The notes under the pieces are model-generated. The model did not search any database, had not been told where the DNA came from, and was given only the letters and a program-made list of their open reading frames with translations. Shown one piece after another: positions 21,358-31,107 of a stretch of 64,000 nt of DNA. A program made the translations under genes and the position numbers. The stretch is from Cladopsammia gracilis (lineage: Eukaryota; Cnidaria; Anthozoa; Scleractinia; Dendrophylliidae), in the NCBI GenBank assembly GCA_022457155.1, contig JAJGOT010000284.1:248001-312000 (forward strand). The letters are read 5' to 3'. Positions within the stretch are counted from its first letter, which is position 1; every line of letters begins with the position of its first letter.

Positions 21358-22075
21358 GTAAGCTTAATTATTGTTCTGCTACACTTAACTTTCTTCAAAC
21401 TTACGCACACTGAAATGCAAGAATTGGCACAAGTCAGGCACAAGTCAGGCACAAGTACTGATTGCAGAATCGAACAAGTGCTTACTGATACATTTAAGTT
21501 AAGCCGTTTAATGCTTGCTGTGAGCAACAAGTATTGTTTACATTTTTGACCGAGAAACTTGAATTTGTGGCGATTGACAATATCCTTTGTTGGACGGAAG
21601 GTTTTCATTAGTTTTTCAGCAGGTTGACAGAAAATTTTATGAAGGTGACATTAGTTTTACCGGACATTTATAATTTATTTATGGTAACATTTAATCAACG
21701 CACGAGCATTTGACTTTTCGAACTTACAGTTTGGGAAAGCATCACTTTTCATATTTCAATTATAGACGAAGGGGTGAAGAATTAAACCTTTTGTATTCGT
21801 GAATAGTACATTTACAACTGCAAGAGTACCCTTCGCGGGTGTCATTCGGAAAAAGAAATTGTACACGCGCAAGTTTAAGAGTAATATAACAAACTATATA
21901 TCAATAGAAAGCTTAATATATGTAGTTTGCGATGAAAACTATATTTTTCTTTTACAAACGCCCAGGAGCCAATGACCGTCAAACGACAAGGGGTTCTTCA
22001 ATTAAATTTATCGGTCAAGAGCTGAGCTGAGCTACACAGTGTTGGGTTCAATCCGAAGAAACGGTATCACTTTTT

Positions 22076-23056
22076 TCATATATTCTGATTGGCTAGCGAG
22101 ATACTGTCAACAGTTGGAGAAATTTAAAACAAGCGAGACGTGTTGCGTAAATGGTCGCCACGGGAAAAATATTTTGAAAACCAGAATTTCCTGACCATTT
22201 CTGTTTTTGGCCAAATTTCACTGAGAAAATCCATTACATCTATATAACCTATAAATTCGTTAAAAGTAGACATATTCTCCCAAAAATCAAGTGCGAGTTT
22301 TCGCTCGTATAAAAGTTTTGCAAACAACAGGGCGTCTCCACAGGATATTACATCACTTCAAAGCAATCAGCAGCACCCCTTCGCGTCAACTACTGAAGAA
22401 ATAAAACAACGCACCGAATGCATTATTGAGTTTAATAAGCACACGGGAATTATTAAGAACACAAGGTAAGAAAAGTGCGGAGAAGTTCTCGAGTGTTACT
22501 AAACATTCTCAAGTGCTTATATAACTCAACAATGCACGACAAACAAGTTTTAATTTTTTTTATAAAAACTTCAAAAAGGCTACTCATGCACTCTACTCAC
22601 TTTCTACAACAAAATAGTTGGTGAGTGGCGTAGCCAATAAGAGAACAGCATTCGTGATAGAACGCTGGTATATTTATACTAAAATAGAATAGATTTCGTG
22701 GGAAATCAGTCGCACGTGCGCGCGGGACAAAATACACCAACAACTATACAAGTTCAACGCACATTCATTTCTGACAATTTTTGGTTTAATGACTTTTTCT
22801 CCGCAAGTGTTAAGCTTATAAAGTTCGACTACTGCTTTAAGTGGCTTTATCGCGAGAAGAACATTCGTCCTTTCTCAACTGATTAACATATGCTGAATGC
22901 AACTACTAGACATTGAGATACTGACATGTTCTGAGGCGTATGATTTCAGATTCGGGGAAGTAACGTTAATGAAATCAAGACAAATATACTATTGATATGT
23001 AGCGAAAATCTGAGACCTTTTAGGAGTACACGGCAGAATTGAAGGATTTGGCCCCA
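22076..23056. other. Unassigned sequence outside the right arm
   Basis: Single-copy in this window as far as I can see. Short ORFs here (22124..22327 minus, 22698..22886 plus) have no motif, splice context or second copy. No RNA gene seen. Confidence 0.4.
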
Positions 23057-23237
23057 TACACCCCTTTCATAATGGCGGCCGATTTCTTTATTCTTTTATA
23101 TGTATGTTAATTAGCCTTTCTGGCCTCGCTGGCGTGTGCAAAATTCAAAAGAATTTTTACTCTAAAACGAGGCCAGTGAGGCTAATTAACATACATATAA
23201 AAGAATAAATAAATCGGCCGCCATTATGAAAGTGGTG
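23057..23237. mobile_element. Hairpin MITE with 70-bp inverted ends
   Basis: Arms contain CTTTCATAATGGCGGCCGAT, TTTATTCTTTTATATGTATG and TTAATTAGCC followed by GGCCTCG, and their inverse up to CCATTATGAAAGTGGTG. The loop is about 40 bp. No coding capacity. It lies just before segmental unit 1. Confidence 0.75.
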
Positions 23238-23469
23238 TATTCCATGCTCGGCGATAGCCTGAATCTGTTTAATTTTCTTTGTCTTTCTTCGTTGTATTCT
23301 TTCTCACTTCGTTACCCTGACGAGGGAATTAGAGCATTCTGTTGTTCACTCACCGATATAACATGGAAATTAAGCAAACAAAGTTTCGTTATTTCGGCTG
23401 GACAGTGTCTCTTTAATCCTTTTAAAATACCGTTTTTAACTCGTAAATACGCGAAGAAAATATCGCTTT

Positions 23470-23690
23470 GGAGGGAGGAGAGGTTAGGGAGTTCGACTCA
23501 AGTGTTGGGAGAGAGGTGGGGTCGGTTGAGCAAAACGGCTTGGAGAGAGGAGGGGAAGAGGATTGTTTCGTATCCACAAGTTGGCTCAAAGGAGGGAGGG
23601 GAGGGTGGGGAGTTGGACACAGGGGGTGGGGTCGGTTGAGCAAAATGGCCAGGAGAGGAGAGGGTCCTAGGATCGTTTCGTGTTCACAAG
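23470..23690 (+). repeat. GA-rich tract with repeated GGTCGGTTGAGCAAAA
   Basis: Imperfect tandem units of about 100 bp, each with GTGGGGTCGGTTGAGCAAA, AGGAGAGG and TCGTGTTCACAAGTTGGCTC-like strings. Repeated in unit 2 at 29410..29650 and decayed in unit 3 near 36000..36060. Open frames through it on both strands are composition artefacts. Confidence 0.65.
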
Positions 23691-23867
23691 TTGGCTCTAA
23701 CGAGCCTTTGATTTTTATCTTTGACTGGAGTAAACTGTGATTCTTAAATTAATGTATGCTTTTTTCACTTGGTTTCTAGTTTCCTTCTACTTCCCGAAGG
23801 TCATTTGTTCTTGGCTCATACTGTTTTATCCACCAAGTTCAGATCAAGCAATGACTGTAATCCTCAG

Positions 23868-24112
23868 CACCACAGTATACTCAGTGGTCAACCAATCAAA
23901 CCAATGGTTCACGCCAGTACCACAGCATGCCCAATGATCTTCGCCGGTACCAGAGCACACTCAATGGTCATCTCAGTGATTTGGTCAGTCAATTCCTTGT
24001 GGGTTGGGAATGGTGGGTAAATAGAGCTCTGGATGAACCTTACAACGCATACCTCACTGACGCACACACGTTCGGCCAGAAGTCCGCAGACTTCTTATTC
24101 GGCTTAACTTAG
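23868..24112 (+). CDS. Candidate last exon of an unrecognised gene (unit 1)
   Basis: After an acceptor-like ATCCTCAG the frame stays open to a TAG at 24110. Its first half is a decayed tandem motif (QYTQWS, QYHSMP, RYQSTL). Its second half is non-repetitive and reads LVGWEWWVNRALDEPYNAYL and then AHTFGQKSADFLFGLT. Unit 2 keeps the same frame for the second half with synonymous and mild changes (R to K, KSA to TFS), which hints at coding. I do not recognise the family, and the upstream exons are unknown. It could instead be noncoding. Confidence 0.35.
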
Positions 24113-25299
24113 TTGTAGTTAATGAAATTAATAAGTGGGACCCCTGGGTTGGTGCGGTTTCCCCCCTTTCCCTTTCATTTGGGCCTTGGGTTTCTTTTCA
24201 CGTTATTCGAGTACTATTTTCGATCGGCTATTTTTTCTCCGAAAGTGATTCGGCTTCGGCTTTTTTCGGAAAAAATTATTCGTCGTCGTTGCTGTTTCGT
24301 TCTCCCGCATTGTTGCGCGAAATTAGGTTGATCAATAACGTTTCACTTGACAGTCCAAGCGCTGTATTTAAGTGAAGCTTTCTTTCTCTTTCTCTTTCTC
24401 TTTCTTCCGTAAGGTTCACCCAGATATGTTACTTATGATAAAACTTAGGAAACTGGAGACTGCAGGCCATTCAGCTGTTGGAAGGAGACCTGATTTGGCC
24501 ACTCCTTACGGGTTTAGTGGCCTCTCTTGTTTACAGACAGATAGTTTGGTAGGCTGCTATTTTTGGTTGGTTGTTACCTCTATGAAATTGGCTACACAAC
24601 AAAATTGGCTCACAAAACGATAGATTACTTGATACATTTGTAGTGCATTCAGTCCAAAAACAGAACACCAATAACGGCTTGATAGGAGTTGGATTATAAA
24701 CAAAGGTAACAGCTCACTGCCAAATTTGCCAGCATACATTAGATAGCAGGTTAATCATGACAGTATGGGTTATGATGGGACAATGCACGCACCTTAGTAT
24801 AGATAGCTGACAAATTGTAAGTTTTGGAGACAATTCTACGGTGCATGCAGTATCATTGGATCAACATGGAGCACGTCAATCATTGGGAGGTTTTTCTCAC
24901 TATGGCAACGTCAACACTGAGAATCTCGCAGTGACACACAGGCGAAATACAGGTAAGATCGCGTAGAATTGTCTCTTTTTATTATCATGCCTTGTGATGG
25001 GAGTCTCCTTCAAGAAAGGCCTGCATTGCACCACGCGAGCGAGAGACGTTAGATCGTCTAGGAATCGTAGTCGTATATATAGCATTTAGCAGATAGCATA
25101 AATTTACAGCTGTCTTAACTTATATGGTTGGATAAGCTTCGAGAGGTAAATTGGAAAAAGCAAAAGCTGGATTCCGTACAAGCGGAAGACAAACCTTTTG
25201 GTATCGACAGAAGTCGCGCGCTCGCATCTTTATTGCAGCTTGAAGCTAACGCCCAGCAACGTTTGTTGAAACAGCTGTATAGGACAGGGTAATGTATAA

Positions 25300-26660
25300 C
25301 AATAAAACCTTAAAAAAATTGTGCCTTGTGTCCTTATTCCAAAACATTATCTACTTACTTACGATTTTGTTTCCGAGTCCGGCTTGTTTCTTAGTCCACG
25401 ATTTAACTGTGAACAAATAAAGGCTTGGTATCGAGAAAGTCTCGATAGGAAGCTGATAGATGACCCTTCCGTACCGTCTTGGGGGCCCTGGGGTGTTCCG
25501 TTACGATTTATGTACACTGGAACACTCTTCGGTTTTCCTGGACGCTAGATTTTTCATTTAGGAGCGCACCCCCTCATGTATAGTTTGTAGGTCCTGTGTC
25601 ATAGTTAAAGATAAGTGTAAAAGCTTTGTATTCAAAAAAATCTAAGATAATAAAACTGAGTTAAAAAAAACGTGTGTCTTGTGTATTTTTCTTAAACATT
25701 ATCTATTTAGCTAAGCAACGATACTAATAGATGTTTTTTTCAGGGAGAATACTAATCGAATCGTTAAATTTCAGGTAAAAAAACGTCGTATTTTTCTTCA
25801 AATGAATCAACCTTTTTTCGGGAAGCCCTCAGCTTCGTACGAAACCGTTTCATTTTTTTCGTCGATCTCTGACGCAGCTTGTACGCTTTCGTCGAAATTC
25901 CACGTACTTCAACTTGTGATTGGTACCGTTAAGCATTTTAAAAATATGATATGAGTGTGTAAACCATGTTATGGTGCATTTTTGTTGAAAATAAAGTTTG
26001 AAATAAACGTGTTGCAGTGTGTTCAGTTATTTGCGTCTCAAAAGTGTGATATTAGTGTGCAAACCATGTTATAGCACGTATTGCTGAGAATAAAAGATAG
26101 AAAATATAAAGTCTGTTTGTGTGCTTTATTCGTGTCTTTTGCGCTTTTATCACCGCCTGACAGATGTTTTATTCATTCGAAGAATCAGTATGACAAATGT
26201 GCAAGCCAAGTTATAATAATAAAACGCAGTTGAAAATAAAAATTCGCCATTTTGTTTGATTTGTGTCATGTGTGTTTTTCAAGACAACTAATATTTCAAT
26301 TTCAGGAACATCTCGCAGCTTCTGAACACAACGACGTCTCACATCACCTTCAGGGATGTTTCCGTCAGTCACAGACATTGCTACTAAACATCAATTTTTT
26401 GAAATAAACGTGTTGCAGTGTGTTCAGTTATTTGCGTCTCAAAAGTGTGATATTAGTGTGCAAACCATGTTATAGCATGTATTGCTGAGAATAAAAGATA
26501 AAAATGTAAAGTCTGTTTGTGTGCTTTATTCGTGTCTTTTGTGTTTTTATCACCGCCTGACGGATGTTTTATTCATTCGAAGAATCAATGTGACAGATGT
26601 GCAAGCCAAGTTGTAATAATAAAACGCAGTTGAAAATAAAAATTCGTCATTGTGTTTCAT
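25300..26660 (+). terminator. Ladder of poly(A)-signal plus GU-rich cassettes
   Basis: At least six AATAAA hexamers (near 25301, 25651, 25990, 26003, 26090, 26632) are each followed within about 40 bases by a GU-rich run such as TTGTGCCTTGTGTCC, GTGTGTCTTGTG, GTGTTGCAGTGTG or CTGTTTGTGTGC. The cassettes alternate with the exon-like blocks b, c and d. Unit 2 has the same layout. This suggests serial alternative 3' ends, unless the TG-rich repeat itself is a transposon tail. Confidence 0.45.
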
Positions 26661-26790
26661 TTGTGTCACGTGTGTTTTTTTTTAAGACAACTAATATTTC
26701 AATTTCAGGAACATTTCGCAGCTTCTGAACACAACGACGTCTCAAATCACCTTCAGGGATGTTTTAGTCAGTCACAGACATCGCCACTAC
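26000..26790 (+). repeat. Internal tandem duplication of about 400 bp in unit 1
   Basis: The stretch from GAAATAAACGTGTTGCAG through block d occurs twice in unit 1 (about 26002..26385 and 26400..26790) but once in unit 2 (32367..32760). The first copy of d ends with a TAA at the duplication junction; the second reads further to a TGA at 26858. Confidence 0.8.
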
Positions 26791-26942
26791 TGACTTCATT
26801 TTTTTGGTTTCATCACTTTTTTTTGGTGTGCGAAATCAAGACGCACGAAGCCTATTGACGATAATTACAAGATCGTATAATATTATAAGCTTTTATGTTT
26901 TTAGTACACTTTTGGTCAATTAATTGAATGAATCATCATAGC

Positions 26943-27700
26943 AGAGAGTGGAGTGCAATGAAGAGAAAGTCGTACAAGAACCATAATCTCAATCGCGTCA
27001 GATTTGGAGTTTCACGGTGTCGCAGTGGTTTTGTGTGCGCTTCCATAAGTTATCAATAAGCAGTACCAATACTTACCAGCTGCGGTCCATCAGAGACAAA
27101 CACCAGACAAAAAATACAAAGATCACATTGGAACACAGTCTGGAATGTAAGTAGTATCCTTTTAGTATTAGCGGTGCCATGTTATATAAGGGGCAACTGA
27201 AAGACTTGTAAAATCCAGGACCGAAATCTGTGTCTTCAATGGGATTCAAACCCAGCCTCTTTGTCATTGCTACGATGTTTTCCTTACTTATTTATACTCC
27301 GGTGTCAAGAAAGGCAAGTAAATGCCCGTACCAAAATCTGTGCCTTAATGGGATTAAAACCCATCGACCTCTTTGTTGTTTGAACTGAGGAATCTCTATT
27401 TGCCATTTTCTTAACAATGCAAAAGTCGATTCATGATAAAATGCTTGCATATGGGAGGAGGTCTAACGAACCCCTTACAGGCTTTTACGTGGTAGTTCCC
27501 CTTTGTTACTGGTGCAGTTGTTTTCCATACCAACCGTGACATGTTCTGTTCCTTGTTTTGTGTCCTCCATTTGCTCTTTCCACCTATGCAGGTAGATAAA
27601 GGTCGCCATTCTGAATTTGGGATATGACTCGGATAAATAAGTAGCCGTGGATATCCTTCACCGCCACTTCACGTTACAGAAATCACAGGTACATACTACC
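26943..27700. other. Conserved duplicated spacer, no gene assigned
   Basis: Shared with unit 2 (about 32885..34290). A 33-codon frame beginning MKRKSYKNHNLNRV is preserved in both units, but this is little evidence given the recent duplication. CAGCTG|GTAAGTATT on the minus strand near 27076 is donor-like. No protein family is recognised. Confidence 0.35.
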
Positions 27701-28204
27701 CTAATGTCACACTTGTTGAAACCAGTTTGAGACATTTAGGGTGCGCAAACGCGAAGCGTGAGCAACGACCCCAAAAGCGCTCTTTTGCTATTTTCGAATT
27801 GCCCATAATACACTTTGTTTGCCCCCCAAAATTTTGTATAAAGTATTGTTTTGAAACGCTCTTGCGAATATGCAGTCCTCCCAAGAGCATTTAAAAACAA
27901 TAGCTTATGCAACTTAGTGACCCTATCTAAGGATCACAATACCAAAACTACGAAAAAGGATACCCTATTTTAGGACTGAGCATCTCAGAAACCCTACCCT
28001 ATCGGGAAGCACGTACCTGTACACCTGTATAGCGGAGTATCCCCCTGGGCTGCAGTTTAAATTGGCGAGAACAAGTGCTGGTAATTACAACGATCGCACA
28101 ATTAATTTTAAGTTACTCGAATTTGATTTGTTTTCCTTTAGGATCACTCCGCCCAGAAAATTACTTTGAGATTTCAAACGAAAAACCGTGTTCTTGTTTC
28201 CCAG

Positions 28205-28330
28205 GAATCATGTTTGACGTATGTTGCCGTTGTACTTTAGTTTGTTGTTCATCAAGAGACTGGAATCAGAAAACCGAGTCGCTGGAATTAAAAATGCTGA
28301 ACAAGCCAAGATGTTAACTCAAGTTTCAAG
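28205..28330 (+). pseudogene. Exon-like block e, unit 1 (frameshifted)
   Basis: Flanked by TTTCCCAG and a donor-like AG|GTGAC, this matches 34587..34710 and 37196..37310. Unit 2 keeps a long open frame (FDVCCHCTLVPCASRVELEN, then AAGVKNAEHNKMLTQAS), with an amphipathic helix-like end. Unit 1 has an extra base near AGAGACTGG that breaks it. Function unknown. Confidence 0.4.
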
Positions 28331-28576
28331 GTGACTAATTAAATCATAGTGGCATTAACACATGATGAATAAGAGGGGAGGGGAGGGAGGGATAGGAGTG
28401 GAATTGTTAGACTGTACTTTTTTTCCACCTTTTGTTTGCAAGATAATTGTTTGCAAGATTGGGGGAGGGAGAGACCCCCCGCCCCCAAAAAAAAGTCCCT
28501 CCCTTATATCCGCCACTGGGAACAGTCTTAGAGTATTAACTGACTAACATTTTGTTGTATTTTCTGTGGAATTCAG

Positions 28577-28667
28577 GTTCCGAAAGTGTGCCGGGTACAC
28601 TGAACATCACAGTGCTAATCCTGTTGACGATCGACTGTCACTTGCTCGCAATGCCACTTCAGATTTT
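28577..28667 (+). other. Exon-like block f, unit 1
   Basis: A 91-bp block between GAATTCAG and GTAAGTG, present in unit 2 at 35733..35823 with the same borders. Joined to block e in phase it reads RFRKCAGYTEHH in unit 1, but unit 2 hits a stop in that frame. The alternative frame (NITVLILLTIDCHLLAM) is open in both. So an exon is plausible but its frame is undecided. Confidence 0.4.
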
Positions 28668-28699
28668 GTAAGTGAAGATCAGAGCTTGATTCTTATTTT

Positions 28700-29264
28700 G
28701 TGTCCTTTATTTATTTATTTATTGATGAACTTCGCCAAGAGACCTGGATCACTCACAGAAAAGACAAAAAAAAAGGAAAAATTGTAATACAAATACTAAC
28801 CAATACTAACAAGAATGACAATACTTTAGAAACGGCTAGATAAAAAACGGCAATGAGGGAAAAAAAAAACAGAATTGGGGATGACATTGATAAAAAATCA
28901 ACAACACATACGACCAAGCAAGCTGTTCAATGACCAACTAAAGTGGCACTTTATACACACACACTCTTGAAGGTCTAGGTGGGGAGGGGGAGCGGGGGTG
29001 GGGGTGTCGGGGTATGAACTCGTAAATACGCGAAGGGTTAAACGAGTTGCAGCATTTGAGTAGAAATTTCACTCGATCGTGGCACTTTATACACACACCC
29101 TTGAAGGTCGGGTGGGGGGGTGGGGGTGTCGGGGTATTAACTCGTAAATACGCGAAGGGTTAAACGAGTTGCAGCATTTGAGTAAAAATTTCCCTCGATC
29201 GTTCGATCGACTTAAACATTGAGCCCTCGATATGCAATGGTCGCCTGCGTTACCCATAGGACGA
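28700..29264. other. Junction between units 1 and 2, with local tandem duplication
   Basis: About 133 bp containing GTGGCACTTTATACACACAC, a G-rich run, ACTCGTAAATACGCGAAGGG and GAGTTGCAGCATTTGAGTA occurs twice (28945..29077 and 29079..29205). The last part recurs at 35868..35960 at the start of unit 3, so it marks the segmental breakpoints. No gene. Confidence 0.6.
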
Positions 29265-29813
29265 CGTTACCCTGACGAAGGAATTGGACCATTCTGTTGT
29301 TCACTCGCCGATATAACATGGAAATTTAGCAAACAAAGCTTCGTTATTTCGGTTGGACAGTGCCCCTTTTAAAATACCGTTTTTAACTCGTGAATACGCG
29401 AAGAAAATATCGCGTTGGAGGGAGGAGAGGTTACGGAGTTTGACTCAAGTGTTGGGAGAGAGGTGGGGTCGGTTGAGCAAAACGGCCAGGAGAGGGGAGG
29501 GGAAGAGGATTGTTTCGTATTCACAAGTTGGCTCAAAGGAGGGAGGGGAGGGTGGGGGTTGGACACAGGGGGTGAGGTCGGTTGAGCAAATCGGCCAGGA
29601 GAGGGGAGGGTCCTAGGACTGTTTCGTTTTCACAAGTTGGCTCAAAGGAAGCTTTGATTTTTATCTTTGACTGGAGTTAACTGTGATTCGTAAATTAATG
29701 TATGCTTTATTCACTTGGTTTCTAGTTTCCTTCTACTTCCCGAAGGTCATTTGTTCTTGGCTCATACTGTTTCATCCACCAAGTTCAGATCAAGCAATGA
29801 CTGTAATCCTCAG

Positions 29814-30244
29814 CACCACAGTATACTCAGTGGTCAACCAATCAAACCAATGGTTCACGCCAGTACCACAGCATGCCCAATGATCTTCGTCGGTTCCACA
29901 GCACACTCAATGGTCATCTCAGTGATTTGGTCAGTCAATAGGCCATTTGCACGATGACGTCATATGACTACAACTACCAGAATCCTTCAGTTTTTTGTTT
30001 TGTAGTGCAAATTAGTGCTATTGTTATTTAAACCGCACTGGGATTACAAAATTTAAATAAGAAAGGAAAAACGAAATGAATTCTGGTAGTTGTAGTCAAA
30101 TGACGCCATCGTGCAAATGGCCTATTCCTTGTTGGTTGGGAATGGTGGGTAAATAAAGCTCTGGATGAACCTTACAACGCATACCTCACTGACGCACACA
30201 CGTTCGGCCAGACGTTTTCGGACTTCTTATTCGGCTTAACTTAG
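29814..30244 (+). pseudogene. LVGWEWW exon block of unit 2, split by a MITE
   Basis: Same exon-like block as 23868..24112. The MITE at 29940..30123 inserts after a VSQ codon run and brings an immediate TAG. With the insert ignored, the remaining frame is intact to the same stop. In this unit the product would be truncated unless the insert is spliced out. Confidence 0.4.
29940..30123. mobile_element. MITE with AT duplication and a visible empty site
   Basis: It begins AGGCCATTTGCACGATGACG and ends with the inverse. AT dinucleotides flank both sides (29938..29939, 30124..30125). Unit 1 has the unoccupied GTCAATTCCTTG at about 23988..23999, so the insertion followed the segmental duplication. 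It is the same family as the MITE in intron 1 of TNF gene A. One TGACGTCA is intact; the other has become TGACGCCA. Confidence 0.88.
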
Positions 30245-30305
30245 TTGTAGCTAATGAAATTAATAAGTGGGACCCCTGGGTTGGTGCGGTTTTTCCCCCT
30301 TTCCC

Positions 30306-30413
30306 CGTGAAAAAGAAAACGGAACGTGAAAAGAAACGTGAAAAGAAACGTGAAAAGAAACCCAAGGCCCAAATGAAAGGCTTTCATTTGGGCCTTGGGT
30401 TTCTTTTCACGTT
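30306..30413. repeat. Snapback (template-switch) duplication creating a long hairpin
   Basis: Unit 2 contains an inverted copy of its own CTTTCATTTGGGCCTTGGG and TTTCTTTTCACGTT directly beside the original. This forms a perfect hairpin of about 33-bp arms at 30347..30413, preceded by three AACGTGAAAAGA-type repeats. Unit 1 (24168..24215) has only the original strand order. The ORF beginning MKKKTEREKKREKK is a by-product. Confidence 0.82.
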
Positions 30414-31107
30414 ATTCGAGTACTGTGTTCGATCGGCTATTTTTTTCTCCGAAAGTGATTCGGCTTCGGCTTTTTTCGGAAAACATTCTTCGTCGTCGTC
30501 GCTATTTCGTTCTCCCGCATTGTTGCGCGAAATTAGGTTGGTCAATTACATTTCACTTGACAGTCCAAGCGCTGTGTTTAAGTGAAGCTTTCTGTCTCTT
30601 TCTCTTTCTCTTTCTTCCGTAAGGTTCACCCAGATATGTTATGATAAAACTAAGGAAACTGGAGACTGTAGGGCATTCAACTGTTGGAAGGAGACCTCAT
30701 TTGGCCACTCCTTACGGGTTTAGTGGCCTCTCTTGTTTACAGACAGATAGTTAGGTAGGCTGCTATTTTTGGTTGGCTGTTACGTCTATGAAATTGGCTA
30801 CACAACAAAATTGGCTGACAAAACGATGGATTACTAGATACATTTGTAGTGCATTCAGTCCAAAAACAGAACACCAATAACGGCTTGATAGGAGTTGGAT
30901 TATAAACAAAGGTAACAGCTCACTGCCAAATTAGCCAGCATACATTAGATAGCAGGTTAATCATGACAGTTAGGGTTATGATGGGACAATGCACACACCT
31001 TAGTGTAGATAGTTTACAAATTGTAAGTTTTAGAGACAATTCTACGATGCATGCAGTATCATTGGATCAACATGGAGTACGTCAATCATTGGGAGGTTTT
31101 TCTCACT

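Larger units (their letters stand above)
19313..22075. repeat. Right arm of the large inverted repeat
   Basis: Reverse complement of 1..2404 from the inner GGGAACCACGAGAGCG to about 22075. It is longer than the left arm mainly because of about 220 bp inserted at 19416..19638 (between GAGCTAACCCA and GGGTGAACGG), a partial MITE duplication with C-rich tract at 20160..20300, and a tandem GTCAGGCACAA repeat near 21425..21460. Confidence 0.9.
24902..26858 (+). pseudogene. Exon-like blocks of an unrecognised gene, unit 1
   Basis: Blocks: a, ATG at 24902 to a donor after 24952, frameshifted by a 2-bp deletion relative to unit 2 and so stopping after about ten codons. b, about 25128..25288, reading LREVNWKKQKLDSVQAEDK, SRALASLLQLEANAQQRLLK and QLYRTG, with a donor-like GTAATG. 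c, 25744..25774, reading ENTNRIVKFQ. d, 26306..26407 or 26709..26858, reading EH(L/F)AASEHNDVS(H/N)HLQG. Phases of b-c-d agree (RTG/ENTN, KFQ/EHLA). How a joins b is unclear. Block b is highly charged and probably helical. No known family is recognised. Block d is duplicated with part of its intron. Confidence 0.4.
23270..28700 (+). repeat. Segmental duplication, unit 1
   Basis: Co-linear with unit 2 (29265..35840) from the TTACCCTGACGA...GAATT string through the GA-rich tract, the LVGWEWW exon block, the TG-rich poly(A) region, the CTGCGGTCCATCAGAGAC string, and on to the CAGATTTTGTAAGTG exon end. Unit-specific differences are listed separately. Identity is high enough that the duplication is fairly recent. 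Confidence 0.88.

Noticed and set aside
23226..23740. 137- and 90-codon ORFs rich in Gly/Glu/Arg
   Set aside because: GA-rich tandem tract open in several frames on both strands. The amino-acid sequence is not conserved in unit 2 beyond nucleotide identity.
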